Assembly (NCBI GenBank): GCA_025786725.1
Contig: JAHLTZ010000037.1
Location: forward strand, 124,001 to 188,000
DNA: 64,000 nt
From: Syncephalis fuscata
Taxonomy: Eukaryota > Zoopagomycota > Zoopagomycetes > Zoopagales > Piptocephalidaceae
Direction of reading: 5' to 3'
The position numbers and the translations under genes were made by a program. The notes under the pieces are model-generated. The model worked only from the letters and a program-made list of their open reading frames with translations, searched no databases and was not told the DNA's origin. Positions 14,328-26,889 of this stretch are shown here, piece after piece; positions within the stretch are counted from its first letter, which is position 1; each line of letters opens with the position of its first letter.

Positions 14328-16702
14328 ATGTACACATCCTCTACAATATACTCTGCCGTTCACGGTGTCGACGGTGTCACGCCGCGTGACGCTTCCCCCA
14401 TTATCACCGCCACCACTACCAATACTACCTCTATTAGTAATGCCCGCCCACTAAACAATTCATCTTCGTATCATCAGCATTCACACTGCCAAGATAATGC
14501 ATCTGCATCAATGCAGCAAACTAGTCATTTTCAAAGTATGGGCCAATCCACCGGTTATACTGCAGTGAATTTTACAAATTCTACCGCGCATCATCCTATG
14601 GAAACAGACACAGATGTTACCCATGAGTCTTCTTTTCCTTCACCGACCAATCCAACTGGAGATGATGGAAACAACACGCCAAGTTCCATGAATCGTGCCC
14701 GATCACCACGACGTGGTACAAAAACCCACGTGGCTAGTGCCTGCTATAACTGTAAACGAGCCCATTTGGCTTGTGATGGTAAGTAAACTGTATGAATATA
14801 CTTAAATATACATACATATAATGCATATATGCATATATAGTATTTGTGGATGTAATAGACAAACAAGTCTTAATATTTACATTATACAAACATTAAATAG
14901 TATTTAATGACAAATTAGCTAACTATTAAATATGCTATTTTTTATTTTTTCTATTTACAGTTAGTCGGCCATGTCAGCGTTGTCGAGCATCTGGTAAAAC
15001 TGACGGCTGCTACGACGTTCAGCATAAGAAGCGCGGCCGTCCTAAGCTTAAGGATCGTAAAACAACTACAACTACTCGTAGATCCTCAGAAGATGTTGGC
15101 CGCTCTACCATGACGGTCACTTCACCTAGTATGGCGGCCGTTGCTGGAACAGTAGCGCTTCATAGCATTCCGTCGTTATCGGCCACGGCGAATACAAATA
15201 ATCTACATGTCAAAGTATCACTGCCCCTTAATTATCCGGCTACAGTAGCACCGCAACCAATTGCCGCTATGCCTTCTGCAACATTTGCTAATGCATCTTA
15301 TGTGTCTAATACAGTGATGGCCACAACGACCACGGCATCTAATCGTTATTGTTCCAATAACGGCTGTTGTTCTCCGGCCCCTTCCAATTCGCCCGTATCG
15401 GTGAATAAAGATTATGAATTGTCGCCGACCAGCTTTAATAACGCTACTGCATATCATCATAATGGATCTGGCATGTCTGTTGATCAAAGTCGTCCATTGT
15501 TTTATGCGATGTCATCAGCGGCACCGTCTCCACCAAGATATCACGATCTATACGATCAAGAACCATCGAGACAGCGTCGTCATGGCTCATTGGAAGAAAT
15601 AACCAAAATTCATTCAATGACGCAGCAATATCCGCATCAACAGCAGCAACAGCGATATCATGGACAGTATCCACAGCTACGATCCATGCCAACATCTCGT
15701 GACCATTCTTATGATCGTCAGCCGTATCCGGTATCACCGCCGTATATTAGTGGTTATGGTACACCTGATGCACTTGCACCTACCCAAGTTGTATCCAATA
15801 AGTTATCGTCATCATCATCAGCATCACCGCCACCACTTTTACCAAATATTAGTGGCAATGTCGATCCATCCCCGCATCTTTATCCTGTCACTAGTGGTGT
15901 ATCGCCCATATCACCACCGCTATCGGCCAATGACTATTCTGCATTGGCACTACGTATGACATTACGTGATTTCCGTATTGCTACTGCATCCGATGCGGCA
16001 ATTGATTTGTGGATGTTCTCACCAATGCAATTGATTGGTATGCCATTAGGCGATTTGGTCCATGCATCGGACCATAATCGTTTAAAGCATATGCAATCGT
16101 CATTAATGCGCACGTTGGCCCAAGTAGCCGGCTTACCAAGCGTTGATTCAAAGTCACCTATGACCGAATCGGCATTAAGTCGCCTCCCAGCTGATGTTAG
16201 TCATCCAACATTCCATCAATTGGCCCAATGTCCCACGCGTAATACGCCGATGGCATTGCATCCAGATACGGTTGGGCCATGTCCACCGGTAGCAGGCTGG
16301 CCATTGGATGCGGTAATTCAGGATTCATTGCATGTACGCGTATGTGGTGGTGCCTATCGATTCTTTAATGTGCGTATGTACATTGGTGGCCCAGGTGTGG
16401 ATATCACACAACCAGATCAATGGAGTCGCGCCTTTGTTGTTTGTGATGTTCGTCCTTTTTCATTGGATGCATCGACGACATCTGGCATGGCCACTGGTGT
16501 CGCTGCAACAGCTACAGCCAATACCACGGCCATGGATACGTGTCCATTACCATTACAGCCACAACGCAGTGCTAACAATCTAATGACTGCACGCCCACCA
16601 GTCGTTTGTCAAGACTTTTTCTCTAGTCGTTTACCAGAACGGCATTTGCCTGCGCCAGCATCATGGAATTTTAGCGGTGTGGTACCGCCCATGACACGTT
16701 GA
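14328..16702 (+). CDS. Zn2Cys6 transcription factor with C-terminal PAS-like domain (copy 2)
   Basis: Nuclear regulator paralogous to the gene at 93-3660 but on the opposite strand. Exons 14328-14778 and 14961-16702 join at a phase-1 intron with GTAAGT donor and TTTACAG acceptor, giving 2193 nt (730 aa). The Zn2Cys6 cluster reads ACYNCKRAHLACDG across the splice to VSRPCQRC, followed by GKTDGC and a basic DVQHKKRGRPKLKD segment, a hallmark of this fungal family. The middle is Ser/Pro/Gln/Tyr-rich. The C-terminal region (about residues 480-660) has the same PAS-like pattern as copy 1, including MYIGGPGV and FVVCDVRPF. Frame and codon use look intact. No target can be named from sequence alone. 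Confidence 0.9.
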
Positions 16703-18600
16703 TGAATTTCCCTAAATGCCACTGTAAAGGCTATATTCGTTTGTATACTTTAAGATCTTGTATTTACATTTTTGTTACGTTGTTGTGATATACAACTACA
16801 ACTATCAACACCTTTATCTTGTCTATCGACGTAACAGCTGTTTATATCGGACCTTTACCTTCACTCGTTTCCGCCTCGCCCTATACATATAACAACAACA
16901 ACAACAAGAAAAACCACTTCCTTCCTTATACCACTTTTCTCCTTCATATAATCTGTAATCAATTTTAACTTTTTATATATTTGCATATATTTGTTTTTAT
17001 ACTAAGACCATCCACGCACTCTCTTTCTCACCTTGTTGACCTATCTGTCATCAGTGTCGCCCTGGTTGGTCGGCATGTTTTCTTTACATTTTTTATTATT
17101 ACTACTATTACACAATTACTCTATTCTAACATCAGTTGACTTTTACCGCTACGATCATCACGACCATACCACAAACATCATCATATCACATTACATTATC
17201 ACATTACATCATCATCATCATCATCATCATCATCACTATTACTAGAACAACACACAATTCATACGACAACTATACAATTCTCTATATTAGTATTATCATC
17301 AGTATTAGTATCATCATCAAAAGCTCAGTTTATTCGATTAATGTTACCTTTTCAACTAATGCCAATCCAATTGCTGTTGATGATGTCCTTTCCTTTAATT
17401 GCATTTTATTCCTTCGATTTGCTTCGTGTGGCATCTCCCAAGCAATGCCGTTCTCGTTCTCGTTCTCGTTCTCGTTCTCGTTTCTGTTCTCGTTGTCGTT
17501 ATTCGCCGTTACCGCCTTTGTTACCGCCTTTGTTACCGCCACCGCCTCCCTCCGCTTATTGCTCGACCCAGATTCACATCCGCTCCAGTGTATGTGTGGA
17601 TAACAATAATGACGATGCATCTTCTATTTGCTTGCATAATGATTTATTCCAGGTCAATTTGCTACAGCAGCGACTGGGCATACTGATATGTAGAGTTATC
17701 ATTGTTTTTTATAGCTTTTCTCTATACCTTTTATTTGCGTTCACCTTGGTGTATCCTGGCCCTTTACGGCTTGGCCAAGCATCTATATACTGCATTCATA
17801 TATCTACCATTCAATTACGCGTTAATCGACTAGCTCATTTATTGACTTCTTTAGGCTATTAACGTTTATTGTCGTGTAGGCATAATCAATTTAAAACATA
17901 TTGCCATCATTAGTAGTAGTGTTGTTTTGTCGATTATTTATATCAATATAAATTGATAATTAAAAGCAATTTATAGTATACAAAAATGGTTTATTAATTG
18001 TTATTAATGCTATTAGTATTGATGTAATTATTGTTAGCAATTAATGCTAATATCCGATATATGTATTATCATTGTTTGACCACATGTAATGTTAACAAAT
18101 TGTTTAATTACACAGTGTATATCTTAGGCATACCATCATACTAAAACAATGTTGGTTGCACAATAAAATAATTGATATGATATAATATTTAATTATATGT
18201 TAGTGTTATAGGATGTTGATTCAGAAATAAACACTAACAAAGAAGTATAATAACAGTAAACGACAGCCTATAGTGAAGTAATAATTTATTGCTAATTATT
18301 TACTATTAACAGACATGTTTTTAAATGATCATTAGCTGTTGAAAGTAAATACATGTTGGCAAATAGTACAAATGATTGCGTATATTGAAGTCTACAATGG
18401 TGTGTGGCAATTAAATTTATTATTCGTGTAGAATTTATGGGGATGAGTTAGGCGGCAAAACTGATCCATTTTCTGAAAAAGTATCAAGATTACCAATGTG
18501 CCATCCCCAGCTAACGGCGTATACTATGTCAAGGCAACGCAAAATAAGCAGCCTATTACACTTGCATGTGAACCAAATTTAAATTCAAACAACAACGCTC
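16703..18600. other. Spacer and probable 3' UTR with microsatellites
   Basis: No supported gene. It contains a CAT trinucleotide run (about 17206-17234), a GTTCTC hexanucleotide run (about 17450-17482) and a short tandem repeat of a 12-15-bp TTACCGCCTTTG-like unit (about 17508-17542). A 173-aa frame at 17341-17862 is built from these repeats. From 17870 onward the sequence is plain AT-rich. Confidence 0.6.
17450..17482. repeat. GTTCTC hexanucleotide tandem repeat
   Basis: Five to six near-perfect copies of a hexanucleotide. In one frame it encodes an Arg-Ser run, which explains a misleading open frame over it. Confidence 0.9.
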
Positions 18601-18659
18601 TTAAGTATATCAGGCAAGTTTATATAACAATGGATATGCAATAACTAACAAGTATTGCT

Positions 18660-19475
18660 ACAATAGAATTTAATGAAAGCTTACAAACCGTTTAATAAAA
18701 AATCCTCCGGCTGCTGTACCTACAGGAAAAATCATGATTCCAGAAAACACATGCTATGTTCTACGAGGTTAATGTAAAAACAGATATAGAGATTTTCACT
18801 GTATTCAACAGGTATGTCGAATTTAACGGTATTAATTTGCATAAGAAATATTATTCTAACTTCAACTAATCCTAATGATCTAAAGAAAGTACAAAGTTTG
18901 TGGTGGGTATTGGAGATGGTACAAGTCTTTATTGTTTATATACTATATATTAATTATTATTAGGTCTAGAAGCTTTAAAAAATGAATGGTATGCCGATAG
19001 AGATTGTAAAGGTAAGTACGATAATCATCACTGATGTTTATATTAACAATATCGCTAGATATTTGCATTACCAAAAAAATATGGATTACAATTATATTTC
19101 ATCAATTTCAATAAGATTACTCCAGTAGGACAAGGCATTTCTTATAATATTTATGATATTTATGATAAAATGGATGAGTTTGCTCTAAGCGCTAGTCTTG
19201 TCTTGCTAGTGAAAACGTAAAAGCTGCAATAGCGGAAAGGCTATATAATCTTCTTTTAAAGGGTGGCAATACTAGAGAGACCTTACTAAAGAACTTGACG
19301 AACATATTTATATAAATACAACTTGGGATCAATAGGCGACTTTACAAATTTAATCAATAAAATAGCATTAGGTCCAAGGGGTGAATAGTGGACCTTGCAA
19401 ATAATCAGTGATTATTTAAATAACGTCATGGCATGTTATAATTTGCTTATTAAAACTGTGCAATGTTTCTAATAT
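18660..19475 (+). pseudogene. Decayed protein-coding fragments of unknown family
   Basis: Short protein-like stretches appear in changing frames with stops between them. Examples are NPPAAVPTGKIMIPENTCY near 18700, YGLQLYFINFNKITPVGQG near 19080, ENVKAAIAERLYNLLLKGG near 19212 and GSIGDFTNLINKIALGP near 19325. Possible splice signals (ACAATAG near 18660, GTAAGT at 19012) lie among them. No single intron arrangement restores one frame, so this looks like a degenerated gene. I do not recognise the family. The plus-strand order of the fragments is consistent with a single ancestral gene. Confidence 0.4.
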
Positions 19476-19784
19476 TGGTATTTGTTTATTAAATAATGAT
19501 ACTTATTGCTTCATCAGTTGCTTATTTAGATTTAAGTGCAAAGGTCAAGAAAATAAGAGTTCAGCTCATTTCTCCGATAATTTCCGGATCATTCCGAGTT
19601 CTTTATGTTTCTCTATTTTTCGGTTACGTGTGCTTCTTTTTTTTACAGTTGTCAAATGTGTTTATTTTTCTCGTTTAAATACACATTTGTTTCTCTTTTC
19701 AGCCTTTCGACTGTTTGTTTGTACTAGAACGCTTGGTTGTTGTTTTTTATTAACGTCTATTGCCTCCGATCTAGTTCTACGACA

Positions 19785-22239
19785 ATGAAGACTGGCGAGA
19801 AAGCTGCAGTAGCACTGGGTGTGTTGGCCCTGCTTGGTGTAGGATATGCCGTCTATTTCGATCATAAACGTCGTAATGATCCAAAGTTCCGTCGCAAATT
19901 AAGTATGTATACTATTTAGCGCAAAGTAGAGCATATCGACAGCATATTGATGCCGTTATATTATTGGTTACAATGATTGATAGAGCGTCAACGTAAGCGT
20001 GCCGAGAAAGACCGTAAGATAAAGAGTGACGTCGGTGAAACGGCCACTGCCAATATCATTGCTTCGGCGTTGGCCCGTTGTGACGATGAGATGGCGCCAA
20101 CAAGTGTTGAAGGCAAAGAGAAGTATTTCATGGATCAAGTAGCACTTGGTGAATCTTTATTGCCTAAAGGTAAGTGAATACGGCATAATCAATTATATAT
20201 ATATATATATATATGTTTTATTAACATGTAATGATGACCACAATAATAATAGGCCCATCGGCATATGAAGATGCCGCTGTACATTTCTACCGTGCTTTCC
20301 GTGTGTATCCATCACCTATGGAATTGTTAATGATTCTACAAAAACATTGCCTACTGAACTATTCCAGATTATTATGGGCATGATGCAATTAGAGGTAATT
20401 TAAAAGCAATAATATTGTTTAATTATACTAATATTTTGTATTTAGATGATGAAGAAGCAAGAGAAATACTATGAACTATTCCCTCCATCAGAAATGAATG
20501 TACGTCTAGCAAAACTTAGTGAAATTCCACAGCCAGATGGTACCAAGATTGTAAAACGAGCTCTTTTATCATCAAAAGGTTTTAAAGAAGGCGAAACCAT
20601 TTTCACGGAACAGCCAACTGTTTCAGCCTTACATCCTAGTCTTGAGGTAAAATAATTAATCAATAAATAATAATGTATATTAATTTGTTAATATTTATAG
20701 GGTGGTCCTTTCTGTACACATTGCTTGCGATTTATTTCACACGGTGAACCATCTCGCTTCTGTACAAGCTGTGGTGACAAGGTGCGCTTCTGTAGCGAGA
20801 CTTGTTATGAAAAGGCACAGTCAAGCTATCATACACTTCTGTGCACTGGAACCCACGCAAATCCTGATGAAAAGACGACTGCCTTGCTCAATATGGCCAA
20901 AGAAGGTGAACAAGTGCTACCGCTAATGGCTGCCCGTTTCCTACTACAAACTGTCCAAGAAGAACAGCGCCGTGTGGCTGCTGGTGAATCCGATGAAGAA
21001 TACGGCGTTTGGGAGCATTTAGAGCGTCTAAAATATCTTGAACTACGCCCGACCGACCAAGATATGAAAGAACGTCAATTGGTACTCAGTGTACTTGAAA
21101 ATAAAGTACCTGGTGTAGCCGACTTCTTTACCGATGAACGCTACATGACCTTAAAGGGCCGTATGCTCTATAATACCTATGCTATTGGTACAAATAGCGA
21201 TGTAGACGGTATTAAAATACCTACTTTTAAGGAGAAGGCCCGTATTGATGACCAACTCACCCGTGTTGGCAGTGGACTCTACCTCTTCTCGTCACATCTC
21301 ACCCACTCATGTGAGCCAAACTGTGCTATTCGATTCGTCAATGGCAAGAATGGCAACGAGCTATCCTTGGTCGCATTGCAGCCAATCACTGAAGGTGAAC
21401 AGCTTAATATTACCTATGTACCAGCCGGTGAAGACAACCATTACAGTGAACGCCAAAAGACATTGGCCGAACAATGGCGATTCCAATGTTCATGTGCTCG
21501 TTGTGAACGTGAAGAAAAGAGCGAGCCACCGCGTGATGCTGAGCCATTACTTGAAGAAAAAACACCAGAAGAAATTGAGAAAGAAGGCGCATCGACCATC
21601 GATTTAAATACAGTGTCATCTACTGAAAAGGAAACGACTCAGCATCAATCGGATAATGATGAAGACGAGGAGATTGTTGCTGAGCCACGTATTCGAAGCA
21701 ACAGTGCTGATCTTAATCCAAATGCACCTGAATTTAAGCCTACATGGGCAACACAAGAATTGGATGCATCAGTTGACACGACTCAAACTGGTTCATCTTA
21801 TGCATCAGTGGCCAGTCCAAAGGTCTATCAAACACATACAAAGACTACGACGACAAAAACAGCACCAGCTGATGACGAGGGTACAAAAACAACAACTGTA
21901 CACGAGTATATGACAGAGACAATTGAAGAATTGACCGAAGAGGAAGCAGCAGCAGCCATTGCTGCCGGTGAAGCAGTTGAAATCCTTGAAGAAGGAGAGG
22001 TAATGACACCAGTATCTGGTAAATCAAATCAAACTTACACAGTGCACAGTCAAGATGATGATGGCAAAACAACGATTACTACAACAACCACTACGGTTAC
22101 TGTAGGATCTGATGAAGATGAAGATGAAGATCATGTTAAAGTATCACATACATCAGCACATTCTGACAGCGTTGAAGCAAGTATGATTGAAGTAACTGAA
22201 GAGGTGGTCGCAGAGGCACGATCAGCTGAGCAACCATAG
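19785..22239 (+). CDS. Tom20-type mitochondrial receptor domain fused to a zinc finger/SET domain protein
   Basis: Five exons: 19785-19902, 19984-20169, 20253-20394, 20446-20646 and 20701-22239, about 728 aa. The N-terminus is Tom20-like: a membrane anchor at residues about 7-25, then YFDHKRRNDPKFRRKLKRQRKRA, and a receptor core (AAVHFYRAFRVYPSPMELL). This implies an outer mitochondrial membrane anchor facing the cytosol. The second half has a MYND-like Cys cluster (CTHC, CTSC, CSETC) and a SMYD-type SET domain with THSCEPNC, ITYV and post-SET FQCSCARC, as expected for a lysine methyltransferase. An acidic, Thr-rich disordered tail follows. One base appears missing in the A-run at 20340-20344 of exon 3, which breaks the frame inside the Tom20 core; both sides are clearly homologous. 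Free Tom20 is normally under 200 aa, so the fusion is notable. Confidence 0.8.
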
Positions 22240-22496
22240 CCGAATAATCTACCTATCGATATATTATGAATTCCAATTTATTTCCTTTCTTTCTTGGTTA
22301 TTTTTAATTGATTTATAATAAAATAGAAAGAAAGTAGAAGGAAAGAACGATATTGGTGTTTATGTAATAATATTTTTATATGATAGTATAAAAGTATATA
22401 GAATTATAGAATTATAAAGTTATAGAGTTATAAATAACGACGACACGTGTTGATAGGATTATAGAGATATCATATCACACTTCTCTTCCTATTAAA

Positions 22497-24154
22497 ATGA
22501 GTATTTTTACTATAGTATCTAGTTTAGCCTTTGAGAATATCAATATTATTGCAGTGGCACTTTTTTTAATAGTTATTACTATCACTATGGGATTTGGTCG
22601 TTCTTCTGATTTCAATCCAGCTGGCAAGGCAAGTAGTATAATAATTGGCAATACTGAGTCTTTTCTACATAAAGCGATAGTATAATAGTGTTGGCTGGGC
22701 ATTAACGTTTAACGGGTGTTTAGCACTGTTATATTACAGGTGGCAGTACTGGACTTGGTCTAGCACTTGCCAAACAATTGGCAAGTCTTGGTGCTCATGT
22801 CACGATTGTAGCCTGTAAAGAAGCGACGCTTAAGGAAGCAGCCCAGGCTATTAAGGTATAATCAAATATGTTATTAGTATTAGTGTTATTGCTGATGACC
22901 AGCATGCTTATCGCTCTACAATAACGATAACATGTGATTTAACGTATGGCATGCATCTCTATTGACATGTACTTGTATAGGCCGCATGTCAGTCACCGAA
23001 TGAACAGCGTGTGCAATGGATATCAGCCGATGTGGGTATTGCTGAACAGGCCACTGCAGCACTTCATCGGGCAAAGACTGGGTTTAATGGCATGACACCT
23101 GAATACATCTTTACTTGTGCTGGTAAATAGGCTAATGTTATTAATATGAACAAGTATTAAATATATGTGTATATATGTGTATGTGTATGTGTATGTGTAT
23201 GGCTGTTTGTTATAGGTCTTGCTTATCCACGATACTTTGTCACCCAACCATTAAGCGAATTCGAATTTCTTATGCAAGTCAATTATATGGGAACACTTTA
23301 CACTGTACATGTTAGTAACAGATGAAATACACGTTATAATGAGGCTACTATCGATGGAACTAACGTTGGTTTACAATAGGAAGCAACTCGATTAATGGTT
23401 GCAGAAGGTATTCGCGGTAAACTTGTTATGGTCAGTTCAACGCTAGGCTTTCTTGGATTTGCAGGCTATACCCAGTATTCTCCGACCAAATATGCCGTAC
23501 GAGGTAAATAAGCAGTATAGATCTAATAGATAATAGATAATTGCTAATTGCTAATACCTTTTATATTTTATTACTAATTAGCTTTGGCCGAGTCACTACG
23601 TCATGAATTACTATTCTACGGTATCGGTGTTCATTGCCATTTCCCTGGTAATATTGATAGCCCAGGCTATGAAGTTGAGAATAAGACAAAGCCACAATTT
23701 ACACGTGAATTGGACGGTGATAGTGAAGTGAAATCACCAGAAGTCGTGGCCGCTAATTTAATACGCGGTGTACAAAATGGATATACATTTATTACAAATG
23801 AGTTTGAGTCACAAATGTTTCGTGCCTTGGGATCAGGTAATTATTATACTATTGCAATGGAATACATGTTGATTAATGGATTAGGCAATGTGCCGGGTAA
23901 TAATAAACTAATCGATGGTGCACTTGCTATGATTGGATGGGTAAGTGATATGAATAGAGATAGAAATATAAAGTATAACTTAATAACAATAATTATATAT
24001 ATATATATTATAGGTTGCATCATTCTTTTGGAGATCAAGTATTGATAAACGTGCCCGTACTTATGGCAAGACATTGGCAGTGAACATGCGAATTTTGTTC
24101 GTGAACAACTGGCTAATAATTCAAATCAAGGCGATTCACTTGTCGCTGGTATAG
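22497..24154 (+). CDS. TSC10: 3-ketosphinganine (3-ketodihydrosphingosine) reductase, short-chain dehydrogenase
   Basis: Predicted NADPH-dependent ER enzyme reducing 3-ketosphinganine to sphinganine, the second step of sphingolipid synthesis. Seven exons: 22497-22647, 22740-22855, 22981-23122, 23216-23310, 23380-23503, 23582-23940 and 24014-24154. The first six sum to a whole number of codons. An N-terminal membrane anchor (residues about 5-33) is followed by the nucleotide motif GGSTGLGLALA, the NYMG segment, catalytic YSPTKYA (Tyr-x3-Lys) and a FPGNIDSPGYEVENKTKP segment typical of this family. Intron 1 seems to use a GC donor (ATTG then GCAATA). Near 24068-24071 the final exon may have lost one base: the alternative frame gives a more natural tail (DIGSEHANFVREQLA) ending at 24165. 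It starts 257 bp after the Tom20-SET stop. Confidence 0.85.
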
Positions 24155-24480
24155 CTGATAATTAAAGAGGCCACACTTGTGATCGTATGATAAAGATAAT
24201 AGTTGTACTAATTTTCTTTAAATATTATTATACTGTTAATTGTATAATATAGTGGAATAGATTGCAATTAACAGTATAATATTTATATGAAATAAAGTAA
24301 AGTTTTATTAAATCAAGTGTATATTAGCTACATTAATTAACTCTTTAACATATCAATCCATTTTGTTTAATATTAATAATTGAGTCTTTATCCACTTTAA
24401 CTACTTTGTCTACGTTTATTCGTTTTTTATTCTTTAACACTACTACCACTACACTATCACAGTGATATATATAAGCTATA

Positions 24481-25028
24481 ATGGCTGAGCGTAGTTTAAA
24501 AATCAATACCGGCGCGTTAAAGCGGTAAGTAGAATCGTGATGACGCGGCGTTAGAGACTACCAACAGTCTTTAAACAAACAACATAAAACTATAGACTAA
24601 CTAAATGATGACTAGCATTACTAAAGAGCACAAGTACTATATTGCCGAAGCCGAGAAGCAATCAGCTAAGATTGAACAAATGTTAGTTGACAATGCCGAT
24701 CCTTATGACGTAAAGAAACAGGTAAATATAACAAATACAATATAACATGACTAATCTATCTATCTATATCTATATTATCTATAGCGTGAAGTACTTGATG
24801 ATACATTGCAAATGATTCCAGATGCACTACGACGTATTGAAGAAATGCGTGCCAAAGTTACTCAGTTAATAGTAAGTAATAAAAGCCAGAATAACGCTAT
24901 TACAACTATAGTCGTAAAATTAACGTAAAAACTTGCTTTTCTCTTTATAACAATAGAGTGATCCGGATATCGTTGATGAAGCAGTTAAAATTGCTGCTCA
25001 AGAAGCAATAGCAGAATCGAATGAATAG
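24481..25028 (+). CDS. TBCA: Tubulin-specific chaperone A (tubulin cofactor A)
   Basis: Small cytosolic chaperone that captures beta-tubulin during tubulin folding and dimer assembly. Four exons (24481-24524, 24616-24721, 24785-24871, 24957-25028) total 309 nt (102 aa), about the family's usual length. The protein starts MAERSLKINTGALKR, followed by ITKEHKYYIAEAEKQ, VKKQREVLDDTLQMIPDALRRIEE and an acidic C-terminus: the helical pattern of TBCA. The acceptor of intron 1 must be the second AG (24615), because using the upstream AG at 24590 would bring a stop; a CTAAC branch-like element lies just before it. All junctions keep frame. Confidence 0.9.
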
Positions 25029-25230
25029 TACATATATATATACATATATACAAGTAGTACAATACGTACTTTACTGCGTATATTAATAAAAATACTTGAT
25101 TCATTCATTCATCTCGTTGTTATTCTATCTACACATGTAAAATATTGCCGCGACAATCGTATTTATTAGATCTTTTGCCGGTAGGCCGACTCCCTTAACA
25201 GCACAGCAATGTAACGAAAAGTATTATTAA

Positions 25231-26160
25231 TTAACCAAGTTTACCGGCTGCTTCCATCTCGGCAATCAGTTCATTTAAAGGTGTCAGTTCTTTTTTCTCT
25301 AGTAGATCAAATTCACGGGAGAATGCCATATAGTGCGCAAATAACGAGTTGAAATGGCCTTCCAAGCAAAGATGTATTAATTTGTCGTAGTGTGTCCAGT
25401 AGATATGCGCAAATACACGGAACAGCTGTTTAACACTTGATGGGCCGTCGAGGGGAAGTCTCGGGGGAAATCATGGCCTAAATAATAAAGTTAGTATATT
25501 TTATTATTTATAAACTTAATAAAGCAATGGTGTTTATTTCTATCTCACCATATGTACTTACCGGCACGTGTAGGGAATATAGTCTCGTCATCAAGTAGAT
25601 TCTGAATCCAAGTGGTTACATAATCGATGTAGTGTGGTGCTGGCAATTTGACATTACGGCGTTGTGAATCTGTCCATGTATATTCGACCCTATTAAATGA
25701 TACATAATAGTTATAATAATTATAATAATCATGCTATTAATCAATTAAATCGGAAAATAAAGACTTTTAAACTTACCCAGTGCCTGCGCCCATGACTGAG
25801 CATTCATGCGGTGTACAAAACTCAGATACAGCCGCGTAGAATAAATTAAGATTATGGAAGAAATCAAACGCTGTTATATAGTAGTATTTAGTAAATATAA
25901 CCTTTACTTAATCGCTATTACTTACTATTAGTGGCAAGCCACTCATTCTCGTCTGTGTATTTTGGTAAACCAACGAATTTACGGAAACTGCCATTGGCCA
26001 CGGACGCGTGCACGAATGGCCGTTGTAAAAAGAGTGGCTGCGACGATGGCAGGTCGGGCCGTTTGGACTTTGTCTTGGAGGTCAGCTTACTAGAGATGGA
26101 CGTGAGTACATTGTTATTTTGACTTGTCTACTATCGTTGCATTTACCTGATGAAACTCAT
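25231..26160 (-). CDS. Mob family kinase activator (Mob1/Mob3-like)
   Basis: Mob proteins bind and activate NDR/LATS kinases in mitotic exit, septation or polarity signalling. Exons: 26160-26147, 26089-25926, 25870-25777, 25689-25562 and 25477-25231, about 215 aa. Family marks are LPKYTDENEWLATNTFDFF, FCTPHECSVMGAG (zinc Cys pair), WIQNLLDDETIFP and LFRVFAHIYWTHYD (zinc His pair). The first exon encodes only MSFI plus two bases. In the last exon one base seems missing around 25437-25444: FPRDFPSTA is in one frame and SSVKQLFRVFAHIYW in the next. A 12-codon upstream frame (26284-26246) and a TACTAAC branch site suggest a spliced 5' leader. Confidence 0.8.
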
Positions 26161-26889
26161 GATGAACGCGTGTAATTCAAATAGGCCTCAATCTAATAAA
26201 ATACATAATAAGCAGTATCGTTAGTACACGTATAATAAACTACCGCTACTTTATCGTGGACTGTTGCTGTGGCTGTTTGGTCATAACACGTTACCTGTAA
26301 TAATAATAAACACAAAAGATAGCTGTAGATTCACAGATAGTCACAATAACCGTAGTAAGTTCAAAAGCAAATAACAGCTGGACAACAAAGCGTATAAGAT
26401 GGTGATGGTGTTAGTTGGAAGTGCCGAAAGAAAGATGAAGATAGTGTTCAAGTGTAGTGTAGTGTGAAAGGAAAGTAGTATACGTTCGAGGGGTGTAGTA
26501 TGCACACACACACACACACGTATTTAATTATCTCCGCCCAATGACTTGACCAGCTACTTACCACGTGCTGTAATAGAGAACAGTCTGTGCTGGTTTATTA
26601 TATCAATATGCCATGCGTAAAGAGGGCAGCCATCATCGTAACATCCCAATTTCTATTTTGATATAAAGGACATACATTCATAGATACAAGTAGAGACACG
26701 CGTATCAACACGCATCTACTTGGACACGTGTTGACAAGCACACACACTTACACACACATACCACACACTATACATTCTATTACACATCATATAGATACTA
26801 GATACACAGATACTACTTGTAAACATGTTATTGATATGGAATTCATTTTTATTAAACCATGCGATAAAAAGTCACGCATAGATACACAT
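26161..26889. other. Spacer between Mob and phosphoglucomutase genes
   Basis: Contains the likely Mob promoter and 5' leader: a small upstream frame at 26284-26246, a TACTAAC-type branch point and a TTAG acceptor. A CA microsatellite lies at about 26501-26518, with more CA-rich sequence near 26735-26770. No gene seen. Confidence 0.5.

Noticed and set aside
17341-17862. 173-aa frame with Arg-Ser and Pro runs
   Set aside because: Its core is the GTTCTC hexanucleotide and a TTACCGCC repeat; it probably lies in the 3' UTR of the upstream gene.
26246-26284. Alternative start for the Mob gene (MTKQPQQQS)
   Set aside because: The frame stops after 12 codons, and the splices I tried do not join it to the Mob frame; treated as an upstream ORF.
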